Source: Rapana venosa (lineage: Eukaryota; Mollusca; Gastropoda; Neogastropoda; Muricidae). Taken from it: a DNA stretch of 64,000 bases. The stretch covers positions 14,213,271 to 14,277,270 of the forward strand of contig CM054140.1 in assembly GCA_028751875.1 (NCBI GenBank), written 5' to 3'. The position numbers and the translations under genes are program-made. The notes under the pieces were generated by a model. The model was not told where the DNA came from. It worked only from the letters and a program-made list of their open reading frames with translations, and ran no database searches. Numbering within the stretch: position 1 is the stretch's first letter; every line of letters starts with the position of its first letter. Of the stretch, positions 1 to 10,316 are shown piece after piece.

Positions 1-1160
1 AATGATGATGACCACGGCAAGGAGGAGGAAGAGGAGGAGGAGGAAGAAGAGGATAATGTCCTTTTCTTCTCTGCGTGTGGATTCTTTAAATTTCTCTTCA
101 ATTCAAAAGCATGTTCTAGATCTATTGTTTGCCTCCTGTTTAAAATACACTAACAATGTTTTGATTTGTTGAATACGTTCTTGGGACAGAATGTCAGACA
201 AGTTTGTGTCTCAGCGGAAAAACATTTCCTTATTCTTTGTATACAAAAGTGGCTATCAGTTTTCAGTGCAGTGTGTGCGCACACACGCAACACACACACT
301 TTTGACGTCGATTTCATTGATCACATTGCTTTATTTATGTTTTATAAAAGCCTTTAAAAGCGGTTTTTTCTCCATCATTTGCTCTTAGTGAGGTAACACC
401 TGTATGCAGTATCTTTGCTTGCGCTTTCACATGCCTTTGATTGTAGCATAGCCAGAATGTTGTTATTCTTGTGCCCTACTAATCAACCCACAGAATAGTG
501 TCCTCCTCTTTTTAGTTTTCCCTTTTTGCAATCCCCTTCTTTTTTGTGTGTTTGCAAGATAATGGTGGGGTTTGTTCTTTCACTCTGGCATACTTCGGAG
601 ACAACTGTCCTTATTTCTACGTCTTCCTGAATCTCTGTTCCACTGGGGTTATAATTTTCATTTGATTAAAACTAGAAGATGGGTCTTTTACATCTTGGGC
701 TTTTCAATTTCCGATCTCATCGGCACTTGTGGTGGTTATCTGAATGGGCAATCAATGGTTGTTCTTCTTGAATTGTCTCAGTATCTGTTTTTATGGACTG
801 AATAGAATTGGGGTATGATCGCTTCAGTTTCACAGAAATAAAGTGCATCTGTTTTTATTTTACTGAGGTCTTCTAGTGAATTCATCCAGGCCATAAATGT
901 AATATTTCTTGCTGTTATTCAAACTGTGTAAAGAACATGGTGGTCTGAGGGTCAAGGCGACTTTCATCAATCATATCTTCTAGAGAAGGTCCTGTGAGCT
1001 ACTGGTTGTTCTTGTTTAAACTAGGCATACTAGGCCTACTTTAGTGACCACTTTGATGTTTGTTGTTTAATTGTTCACAGAGGCGAAACCGTATTTCATG
1101 TTTTGAGTTAGTTATGGATATTATGTAAACTTTCATAGATCTCTAACGGGGTTTTGAAAT
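1..1160. other. AT-rich single-copy sequence, no gene seen
   Basis: The first 60 bases are a GAG/GAA-rich purine run; the rest is AT-rich and lacks coding character. Short open frames here have no recognisable motif. I see no repeat family and no splice-framed exon. Confidence 0.5.
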
Positions 1161-1166
1161 AATTTT

Positions 1167-1198
1167 GCCTTGCCTTGCCTTGCCTTGCCTTGCCTTGT
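1167..1198 (+). repeat. CCTTG pentanucleotide array
   Basis: About six tandem CCTTG units follow the words AATAATTTTG. A similar TTTTGCCTTTCC sequence follows the SINE-like tail at about 45.5 kb, so this may be the worn tail of a SINE whose body is no longer recognisable. That link is inference. Confidence 0.7.
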
Positions 1199-2485
1199 TT
1201 TGCTTTGTTGCTGATTCCACATGGTAAATTTCGTGTTATGTTCCCATAGTGATGACCAAGTGTTTCACTTGTATTTTTCCAGGAAGGCTTAGCCAGATGG
1301 AAAAAAAAAACTAAATTTTGAACCTAGTACAAGCTCCGGTGAATATAGGGCTTTGTGTTTGGTGTTCCGTCTGTTCCTATAAGCCACGTCAATGCTAACA
1401 CTACTGAATCTTAAAGTATCATGCAGCCACTTTGAAATTTTGATGTATCATGTAAATTTTTAGATGAAAAAGGGAGAGGCCAAATAGATTTTTTTTTAAT
1501 TATGAAAGAGTTATATTCATATGTAGTTTTAGCAGTGTTTTGTTTTGTATTGCTCTCATTTGGGTGTTTTCTGCCAAAATGGAAAAATTGTTATATGGTT
1601 TGGGTGGTTTGCTTGTTTGCATGTTTGTTTGGATGGGGTTGTTGCTCTTATTATTCTTTTTGTTTTATTTCGTTTTAAGATTCACTCCACTTCAACTCAA
1701 AAACTTCCATTATCTTCGTTTGAAATCTATTTTTTAGTAATACTATTTCTCATTTCAAAAGCGGTTTGAAAGTATGCTTGAATAGGTTAGCGGTCTCCGC
1801 AAGCCCTTGGCTCTAAAACTCATGCTTCATTAAAATTCAAAAGAGCTGTGTGCTGAGTTAAAAAAAAACAACCTCCCATTGCCTTGTCTTGGGTGTGAAA
1901 TTGTTCGGGTCACATGACGTGAAAAATTAATAAACTTGTGAAGATGAATTTTGCCTCCCTAAAATTTGACATGAATGAATGCCATCTAATCTCCTTTCGC
2001 TTTAATAAAATTATAGCAGCAAAGTTTAATCAAGACTCTGCGAGAATTTAAGAAGCAAAACCCACTTTCGTTGATTGGCAATTTAACAAAGCCTCAAACG
2101 TCCATCAGTATTATCAGCAGCAGCATCGTCATCATTACTGTTGTCAGTACTGGTATTTAATGTCCTTGTTACACAAAAAGGATTGGCCTGTTGTTGAGTT
2201 TTTTGCTTTTTTTAAACTTTAAATATCCTTCAATTAAACAAAAATCTAATGACAATTTCTGATTACATTTAAGGCACGAAGCAGAAAGCAATCAAAATGA
2301 AACAAGCAAACCAGATACTAAAGGCAGGCGGCAAACGAATAGAGGGGCAGAAAAAGGATTGAAGAAAAACGGCGTATCTCGTTAAAGATTAATTCTCAGA
2401 TTTAAACTGTGCAACTCCATTTTAAGTAAAACCAGATAAGAACCAACTCTCCTGTCATTCCTCGAATGTATTTATTTTTTGTTTG
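1199..2485. other. Unique AT-rich sequence, nothing recognised
   Basis: No coding signature, no tRNA-like boxes and no long repeat. Short poly-A and poly-T runs and a few CAG/CAT words near 2.1 kb are the only structure. Confidence 0.45.
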
Positions 2486-2742
2486 AGTTATTTTATTTTG
2501 AGGACAATGAATAAGTGCTCATGTGCTTGTTTTACACCCAGTCCCTATTTGTACGCAGTGTTGTAAATGTTGTCAACCGTTCCACCGGCACAAAATGGCC
2601 TACTCTTTCAAAGGATGGAACTGATTTTGACGTCTGATCAAAATGTTCTGCATCTGTGCGGACACAGGACCTCAGTTTATAGTCTAATCCGAAGGACTTT
2701 CGGGGAGTAGAGTCCGCACTGATAATATTAACTCCAGGGGCT
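2486..2742 (-). mobile_element. SINE family A, old minus-strand copy
   Basis: Read on the minus strand, the segment has the family A landmarks in order: GGAGTTAATATTATCAGTGC, TCCTTCGGATTAGACTATAAA, a GCAGAACATTTTG segment, AAGAGTAGGCCATTTTGTGC and the 3' words GGGACTGGGTGTAAAACAAG. The tRNA-like head is missing or beyond recognition at the 2742 side, so the copy is 5'-truncated. Divergence from the younger copies at 60.7 and 47.8 kb is high, which indicates an old insertion. Confidence 0.8.
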
Positions 2743-3177
2743 ACCTTCATATTGCAAGTACGATACTCGAAGTACTACACTATTCCGTTGCCTGCCCCTG
2801 CATCCTACCATCAACCCTTCTATGGAAAGAGGAACCAGACTCTAAATATGTCACCACAAAAATATACAAGAGGCAAAACAATACTGTTATGTCAGTACAT
2901 ATCGGCAGCCTTCTGTCTCGGTCAGTACAGTATCACTTTTTTCTACAAAAAGTTGTATCATCCCGCGGTTGTCTTGGCAACGGTGAAGGCCGCTGAACAG
3001 CAGCAGCAGCAGCAGCAGGCGTTTGTAGGTCAGACAAAGTAAATTGACGGTCAGTCAGGTGTGAAATATAGAGATGAAGGAAAATCGAGTTAACTGGCAC
3101 ACACCTTGCGAGGCCGGAAACTACCCTACATATGTATACCTTTATGAATATAACACACAAACATAAGCAAGTGCGCG

Positions 3178-3249
3178 TGTGTATGAGCACACACACACCA
3201 TACCATACTCATGCACGCACACACGCACCCAAGCACGCACACGCGCGGG

Positions 3250-3298
<49 letters not shown>

Positions 3299-3300
3299 AC
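3178..3300. repeat. CA/CG alternating purine-pyrimidine array
   Basis: Imperfect CACG and CGCG words run into a pure CA stretch of about 38 bases. The open frames across it encode only His-Thr or Cys-Val repeats and are not genes. Confidence 0.95.
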
Positions 3301-3570
3301 GTTACGTTCCAAAGGGATTCTCTCACCAGATTTCTTTCCCTAGGGATATTTTGGACAGTAGCCAAGACTGTGCCCGTGAGGCTGATTTTGAAACACACAT
3401 GACCTACGTCTTATACACATTAATTTGATTATTTCAACATTAATTTTGTTTTCTCCATCACTTCCTCTGCACAACCACTTATTGAAAAAAAGAAAAGAAA
3501 ATGAACAGGAAATAAAACGAAAGATGAGAGAGAGAGACAATGAAGTTTGACATTCATTCTGTGTATGTGT

Positions 3571-3720
3571 AAGTGTGTGTGTGTGTGTGTGTGTGTGTCT
3601 GACTGCCTCTCTCTCTCATGCTACACAAATCTGAATTTTTTTTATCCCTCCCTGTTTACAAGGCTGTAATGCTGAATGGACAATAAAACTCTGCCAAAAT
3701 CTCTCTCTCCTCTCTCTCTC

Positions 3721-3775
<55 letters not shown>
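3571..3775. repeat. GT array followed by interrupted CT array
   Basis: A GT run at 3571-3598 is followed by about 75 bases of CT interrupted by CTCC words at 3701-3775. Confidence 0.95.
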
Positions 3776-3779
<4 letters not shown>

Positions 3780-3907
3780 GTGTTTGTATGCATGTGTCTT
3801 TGCGTGTAACCATACTAAAGCCATTTAAAGTAACTCATGGTTTGCCATCACATGTGACTATAACTGATGTCATCGGGGGAAAGTCTCATAGTCGACGTTA
3901 TGCAAAG

Positions 3908-4093
3908 ACAAGAAGAAGAAGAAGAAGAAGAAGAAGAAGAAGAAGAAGAAGAAGAAGAAGAAGAAGAAGAAGAAGAGAAGAAGAAGAAAGAAGAAGAAGA
4001 AGAAGAAGAAGAAGAACAACAACAACAACAACAACAAGAACAAGAACAAGAAGAAGAAGAAGAAAAAAAACAACAACAACAACAACAACAAGA
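3908..4093 (+). repeat. GAA/CAA polypurine trinucleotide array
   Basis: About 30 GAA units with rare interruptions pass into CAA units and back to GAA. The three frames give Glu, Lys/Arg or Gln homopolymers, which explains the apparent open frames on both strands. Confidence 0.95.
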
Positions 4094-4530
4094 TTGCAAT
4101 AATGACGATAATGACGATTGTGCCGATTGCGATTATCATAGATAATATGAGGAGGAGGAAGAAGTAATACAAGTAGCAATAACACAGACGCTAAAAAAAA
4201 ATACAAACAAGTAGGCAGACAAGTACACAGAAGAGCACTAAAAAAAACCACAAACAAGCCCAGTCGTATGCAGACAAGCAAGCAAGCAACAACACAACAA
4301 CAACAAAAACCACCACCAAAGAAGACAGTCAGACAAACACAGATGTGAAGAGGTCAGTGTACCCACTACAAGGGCTTTATTGCCACGTCTCTGATGGAAT
4401 GAGCCCGCACTGTCCAGAGGGAAATGGAAAGGAAGTGGGTAGGTAGGTGGGTGGGTAGGGACAGAGGGATGGATGAAGAGAAGCAGACAGAGCGCGGACA
4501 ACACACGTAGACAGCTCAATAGTTCTAGGT

Positions 4531-4870
4531 TAAGGAGGACGGGATGGCCTGGTGGTTTGAGTGATGTATTCGTGATCTGCTGACCCGGGTTCGATTCTCG
4601 TTCAAGAGGATTTTTTTCCCTCTGGAGTGCCGACTCCACTCTCCCCAAAAGTCTTTTGGATGAGACTATAAACCGAGGTCCCGTGTGCGAACGCACGCAG
4701 AACATCTTGCGCACACATTAAAACCCGTTCCGCTTTTCGGAAGAGTAGGCCAATGTGTGCCGTTGGGAACGGATGACAAAATGTACAAAACTGCACACAC
4801 ACGGGAACTGGATGAAAAAAGCACATGAGTGCTTATTCCATTATCCTCGAAATAAAAGAATAAATAAATA
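4531..4870 (+). mobile_element. SINE family A, full length, tRNA-like head
   Basis: The 5' head GGACGGGATGGCCTGGTGGTT resembles a tRNA, with an A-box-like TGGCCTGGTGGTT and a B-box GGGTTCGATTC about 35 bases on. A body common to many copies in this window follows: CTCCCCAAAAGTCTTTTGG, GATGAGACTATAAACCGAGG, GAACATCTTGCGCACACATT and AAGCACATGAGTGCTTATTC. The tail is AATAAATAAATA. The length of about 340 bases and the internal RNA polymerase III boxes are typical of a tRNA-derived SINE. It encodes no protein and would depend on a LINE for movement. I find no convincing target-site duplication. Confidence 0.9.
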
Positions 4871-4912
4871 GGCTTTAGGTCAGCTAGGAGATGAACAAAA
4901 GTGATAAACAAT

Positions 4913-4968
4913 GTCAAGGGGAGACAGACAGACAGACAGAGACAGAGACAGACAGACAGACACAGAGG
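4913..4968. repeat. CAGA tetranucleotide array
   Basis: Imperfect GACAGACA units on the plus strand. Confidence 0.9.
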
Positions 4969-5058
4969 GAAGGGGGAAGGAGCCAATAGAGCGAAAAAAA
5001 TTTGAACACTATGATATTATCATCATCATTGCTGTTGTTTTTGGTGTTGGTGTTACCA

Positions 5059-5150
5059 GTAGTAGTAGGAGGAGGAGGAGGAGGAGCAGCAGCAGCAGTA
5101 GCAGTAGTAGCAGTAGTATGAGTAGGAGTAGGAGTAGTAGGAGTAGAAGC

Positions 5151-5191
<41 letters not shown>

Positions 5192-5216
5192 AAGCAGTAG
5201 CAGTAGTAGCGTCGTT
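5059..5216. repeat. GTA/GGA/GCA trinucleotide array
   Basis: About 50 trinucleotides, mainly AGT and GGA with AGC interruptions. They encode poly-Ser or poly-Arg in one direction and poly-Leu in the other, so the 217-codon minus-strand frame across it is an artefact. Confidence 0.95.
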
Positions 5217-5349
5217 ATTATTAATGTTATTGTGATGCTGTCGTTATGTGATATAGTCAATGACAATGATGGCAGTGATGACGATGACGACGACACTCTT
5301 AAATAACGCTGTGTCAGCAACAAAGGTCTGCTGCATGTGAACTCCAGTA

Positions 5350-5500
5350 TGTATGTGTTTGTATACCTGTGAGCGTATGTGCGTGCGTGCATGTGTGTGT
5401 GTGCGCGCGCGTGCATGTATGCGTGTGTGCACGTGCGTGCATGCGTGTCTGTACGTGCGTGCAAGTGTGAGTGCCTGCGTGCGCGCGCACGCATACGTGT
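5350..5500. repeat. Degenerate GT/GC alternating array
   Basis: Alternating GTGC, GTGT and GCGC words, an old decayed dinucleotide array. Confidence 0.85.
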
Positions 5501-6089
5501 GCGACACTGCCAAACCGAAATATTCTCAGAACTGACTCCTGCAGACACCACACAAGGCAGCACTTCTGGTATGAATGATGTCTTTCCCTCTGCCCCCATC
5601 ATAACAAGCAAGAGGCAACAGCAAAGGACTCTAGAAGGCAATAACGGTGTAAGAGGAAACAACCCCTATGGCAACAGTTATCAAACGAGGAATGCGCGAT
5701 GAGGTATTTGTCATTCATACCAGTAAAATGACTCACGCGGGATGGGTCGGCCGGCATACTGGAAGTTTGCTGTGAAAAGTGGGTGGAGGTGGGGATCGAA
5801 CAGAAACAAGGGAGATGGGGATAGACAACAGATACGGAGACAGACATTCAATGGAAAGCATGGCATTTACAAGAGAAAACCCACGTAAAGACTGACTCTC
5901 TATCTTACAAGATCCCTATTTCTTTAATCATTAGAAGTTGTAAATCAGAATGAGGTACTAACGAGACCAGATTTATTAGAGAAATACGCAAAAGGTTACC
6001 CGAACAGTGTTGTACTGCAAACCCAACACAGAACGCACTTCACGGCAATCTAAGAAGAAAGGATATAAATTTGATAAGAAATGAAAAAA

Positions 6090-6217
<128 letters not shown>

Positions 6218-6699
6218 GAAGAGACAGACAAGCAGAGGGGGCGGGGGAGGGAGGGTAGTAAGGACAAAACAGAAAACAGATAAGAATCAGGAAAGAAACG
6301 AACATGCAAAACTTACTTTACCCTTCCTGAGTCATGTTGGTTAAAAAGACTTTAAAGTGGTAGTGGCGATCCATAACAAAACTGATCACAACAGACAAAC
6401 GGACATCTTCACTCTGTTTCCACACTTACGTGTCTTCCCGTCTACCAGTTTGTCATATTATTAAACATAACAACAGTAACCCGGAGACACTTATCCTCCC
6501 TTTTCTGTTCCTATCAAAGAATACGTGTCCCTTGACTCAGTAACGGGGGCAAGGACTGTGTACGGCAGTGCCGTGTGTCTGAGGGTCAGACGGAACATAA
6601 TTGAAGCCCAATTGGACGTGAAATGCCGAGATGGAACAAATCGAGTTGACTGGCTCACACTTCACAGAACTGAAAGCTGTTACAGGGTGCTGAGTTCAA

Positions 6700-6880
6700 G
6701 AACTATGGGGATAATAGCCGAGTGGTAACGATGACGCGTTTTGACACAAGCAGTGTTCTGAAGTCGCAGAGAACGGGTTCAAATCTCGGGAGCACCTGGT
6801 GAATTAGGGATTAGAGTTGACCATCTTTTGGATCAACTTTCCTTATGCCTGATAAAGTCTTACTACGCGTATAGAAGCAA
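6700..6880 (+). mobile_element. SINE-like element, family D
   Basis: The sequence opens with a tRNA-like TAGCCGAGTGGTAACG (A-box-like). A B-box-like GGGTTCAAATCTCGGGAGCA follows some 60 bases later, and the next words are CACCTGGTGAATTAGGGAT. The B-box and following words match a minus-strand copy at 50.60-50.87 kb (TTCGAATCTCGG then CATCTGGTGAAATAAGGGA), so two independent copies support a dispersed family. Divergence is high and the ends are uncertain. It could also be a decayed tRNA pseudogene. Confidence 0.55.
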
Positions 6881-6972
6881 GCAGACAATAAAGCATTCAC
6901 GTTAAAGATGGTGAAATGTATGTCAGCGTTCTGCAGTCTACAGAACTACGAATCCAGCATGCATTCCAGGGT

Positions 6973-7316
6973 TCACTTTTGTACTGGTTTATACAGATGG
7001 TCAAGCATCTGCTCCAAGGATTGCTTTACAGATGCAGTGCAGAGTATAAACAATCTCCACTTTTCGGTAATATCTCCTTTCAAAAAATTTGAAACGAAAG
7101 CTAAACAGTCTAACCCTAAGATGTGCTCTCCAAGTTTCTGCTTCAGAAAATGTTTTGACATTACTTGGTCTTCTGTTACGTGTGACAATATGTTGCGAGC
7201 TGCAATGACCATGAGTGATCTTACAGTTTTTTTGTTATACGGTAATGAGACATTTTTTACTCTGCCACGTATTGTGTACCTGAATGTTGAAATTTTAAGA
7301 ATACTGAGGGCTTTTC
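6973..7316 (-). CDS. Candidate coding exon, unidentified protein
   Basis: On the minus strand a frame stays open from about 7341 to the stop at 6973. It encodes mixed, non-repetitive residues, unlike the low-complexity frames that dominate this window. The product would be basic and largely helical, with segments such as VRSLMVIAARNILSHVTEDQ, HFLKQKLGEHILG and ITEKWRLFILCTA. A pyrimidine-containing stretch ending in CTATACAG at 7317-7320 is a plausible splice acceptor, which would start the exon at 7316. AAAAGTGAAC at the other end could serve as a donor or the frame could simply terminate there. I do not recognise the family. It could be a host exon, a processed pseudogene or a transposon fragment. 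A plus-strand frame across the same bases has poorer composition and is treated as its shadow. Confidence 0.35.
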
Positions 7317-7341
7317 CTGTATAGACCGAAAAGCTTCAGTA

Positions 7342-7827
7342 TAAAACTCGGATTTCTTTTTTGCTTTTTTGTTCGTTTCATTGTTTTGTTTTGCATTAAT
7401 TAGAATTAACTCTTTTATCGTTCTCTCCAGCATTAAAATATGTAAGACTTAACCATTGTTATTGTGTCTGTCTATGAAATAAAGTTTGGTGGTGGGCATT
7501 GGCTTGCAACGTTTCCTAGCACATTTATCTTTCATTTTAAGGATATTATACACTTGTAAGGAATTTCTACACCTCTGAGGAATTCATATACATCTAAGGA
7601 ATTCCTACACCTCTAAGGAATTTGCGTACCTATTCCTTAAAAGGAAACATATCGGGATGAACATATTCCACACACAGAAGAAAAATGCAACAATAAAAGG
7701 AAACCCTACATGAATGTATGTCTTACTGAGCGAAAGAGTCAGTGAATGAATCAGTGAGGGAGACAGAAAGAACAAAGATCAAAAAAAAATAGAATGAAAA
7801 GGAATGAACAGCAAACAAAACCGAAGC

Positions 7828-7830
<3 letters not shown>
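7342..7830. other. No gene; short imperfect direct repeats
   Basis: AT-rich. At 7555-7625 the words AAGGAATTTCTACACCTCTGA, GAGGAATTCATATACATCTA and AAGGAATTCCTACACCTCTA form about four imperfect 19-23 base repeats. Confidence 0.6.

Positions 7831-7831
<1 letters not shown>

Positions 7832-7918
<87 letters not shown>
7832..7918. repeat. GA microsatellite
   Basis: A pure GA array of about 43 units. Confidence 0.97.
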
Positions 7919-7921
<3 letters not shown>

Positions 7922-8964
7922 CTGGCAGACAAGAAGAGAAACACGAAGGTAAGTAAATGAGAAAAATTACAACAAAACTATACTTGACAGGAAGAATTAT
8001 ACAAACAAACACAAAAATAAATGAAAAGGAGACAAATAACTAAAAAACCAACAAAGTGAAGAAAAACAAGTGAAAGAAGCAGTGTGATACAAAAACAAAC
8101 GAGAAAGAGAACCAAAAGAATCAAAGCTATAATCGAATGGAAGTTGTAGAAAGAGCTTTATGCAATAAATCGAGTTTATTCTCGAAACAAAAATCCGTTT
8201 ACACACAAAGTCCATTTTCCTCAAATCGAAATAAGGGGAAAACTAGACGATACGTTCAGCTTTTTTACATCGTTTCAAGTCAAGAAACAAAATAGCACAA
8301 GAACGTCAGTCAGATTGGTATCGCTTTCTCACTGATTATGTCTTCTCTCTTTTCCACTGTACAAACAACTTTTTTTTTAAACAAGTAATACCAAAAAACC
8401 GTTTCGTTCGTCGTTAAATATAGATGTTTGCTACAATGGTATACACAACATGCATGAGATGGATAGCACTAAAACTTTACTGTAGTTTTGATACTCCAAT
8501 TTTCAGCACACTGGATCGCAAAAAGCAGCAAGAAACGAGTTTTGTTTGAAGTGTTTAAAAGGACACAGGCTTCGATGAGATCTTACTGACTTCAGCTTTG
8601 GAAAACTGAACTCGATCTTTCTTTGTTTTTTGTAATGGCTTTTCTAGCAAAAAGTGAAGTTTCGACGCAAAGTTAGTGTACAGAAATTTGCATACATCAT
8701 AATGGCTTATGGAGATACCTGATGGTCGTTTTAGACAACTTCTTGAATGTACATACGTATATCAAATTATCGTATGTATAGCAAATCGTTCCTCGAGTAG
8801 ACTTGTATTTAAACCTTGTATGCTGCATTTTAAACCCGTGCCAATACTTCTCTCGCTTATACCTTTTGTAATCTCAATCCAAAAAAGTAGTTTGGGGTTT
8901 CATTTATGGAAGTCAATCCTTCAATCCTTCACAGTCCGAACCCAGCAGTTTTCAAATTGTTTTC
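7919..8964. other. AT-rich sequence, nothing recognised
   Basis: No coding exon, tRNA-like boxes or repeat homology to the rest of the window could be seen. Confidence 0.45.
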
Positions 8965-8965
8965 T

Positions 8966-9240
8966 GGGGGCGGATAGCCTAGTGGTTAAAGCGTTGAGCT
9001 CGCTATCGGACGGCCCGGGTTCGAGCACCACCGAAGCACACACTGGAGGGCATTTTTGCCCTGGAGTTCACATCAGCACCGATTCCACTCCCCCAAAAAA
9101 TCCTTCGGGTGGGACTATAAGCCAAGGACCTTGTTGAAAGCACGCTAAACATCTTGCGCATACGCTGAACCCCGCTCTGCCTCCCGGAAAAGCTACTGAT
9201 GAGAGCAAATGACAACTGATTTTTAAAAACGCATGCACAC
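8966..9240 (+). mobile_element. SINE family A, diverged copy with intact boxes
   Basis: The head GGATAGCCTAGTGGTTAAAG carries a good A-box and GGCCCGGGTTCGAGCACC a good B-box. The body follows the family A order (CCTGGAGTTCACATCAGCAC, TCCTTCGGGTGGGACTATAA, CATCTTGCGCATACGCTGAA) but lacks the last 90 bases that end in the hairpin-like AAGCACATGAGTGCTT. It is 3'-shortened or an older subfamily. Confidence 0.85.
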
Positions 9241-9426
9241 TGGTGTCATGTTTAGACATTATGCCCTAAGTGCAAATGTGGCTATGTTAATGGTGGTCAA
9301 AAACAGTTGAAAATGCACCCAAAAAATTATATTGTAAACCTTGGAGCTCAAGAAGAGGAATGAAAAAAAATTGCTTTTTTATTTATGACTGAAAAAGCGA
9401 GTGATCCTACAGAACCATAGATGAAT

Positions 9427-9428
<2 letters not shown>

Positions 9429-9502
<74 letters not shown>
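9429..9502. repeat. CT microsatellite
   Basis: A pure CT array. Confidence 0.97.
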
Positions 9503-9505
<3 letters not shown>

Positions 9506-9796
9506 CTGTCTCCCCGTCACAGAAATAGCGCTTGCCATTGTCAACGCTGCCGACCTGCAGCCTTTGAATATTCTACTGTTTCACCTCCTAGTCTGAAAAC
9601 ATTGCAGCTTCATTATTTTATCGCCTGTTTTTCTGAATACGTTTTTGAAGTTAATGTCTCTTTGCAGACGATCATTTTCAGTAACGGTGTTGTTATTCAC
9701 CAGCTGTGCACGCTATACCAGTGTTGCGTATATTGTGGGAGCAAAAACTGTTTTTTAGACTTTTGTACTTATTTTGGCTTTGAATACAAAATGTGT

Positions 9797-9848
<52 letters not shown>

Positions 9849-9939
9849 GGGGGGTTGAATATTGCTCACCGGCTGACAAGACGTGTTTTTCAGAGCTCCT
9901 CCAAAATAGCAATTAATTTGTTAAAATCTTAGTTAATTA

Positions 9940-10277
9940 ATGACCATGGGGTGTTCTTTACAGCTGTATCGAATGGCTATAGGTCTTTTCTTGTGGACTA
10001 TCTTAAAAATTTTGTCAAAAAAAGCACTGACAGCATCAAATAGAGTGAAAGGACTTCGTGTGCACAGTTTCTCTGCTAAACTGGCTGTTAGCACTCTGCT
10101 GCTTATGTTGCTTCTGGCAGGAGTGGAACCAAATCCTGGACCATCACCTGGTGAGGGAGAAACAAAGAGTAAATATGATGATGATGTTGATGGTGCTAGT
10201 ACAATGCATGATATCAGGAACAGCAACATTCAACAACAGTTTGACCGTGTGTTCAGTGCTATCAATGAATTCTCGCG

Positions 10278-10316
<39 letters not shown>

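Noticed and set aside
4531..4620. Genuine tRNA gene
   Set aside because: tRNA-like boxes are present at about eight places, but each is joined to a SINE body and cannot fold a full cloverleaf by eye.
5009..5662. 217-codon minus-strand open frame
   Set aside because: Poly-Leu from the GTA/GGA array plus His/Thr/Ala from the GT/GC array.
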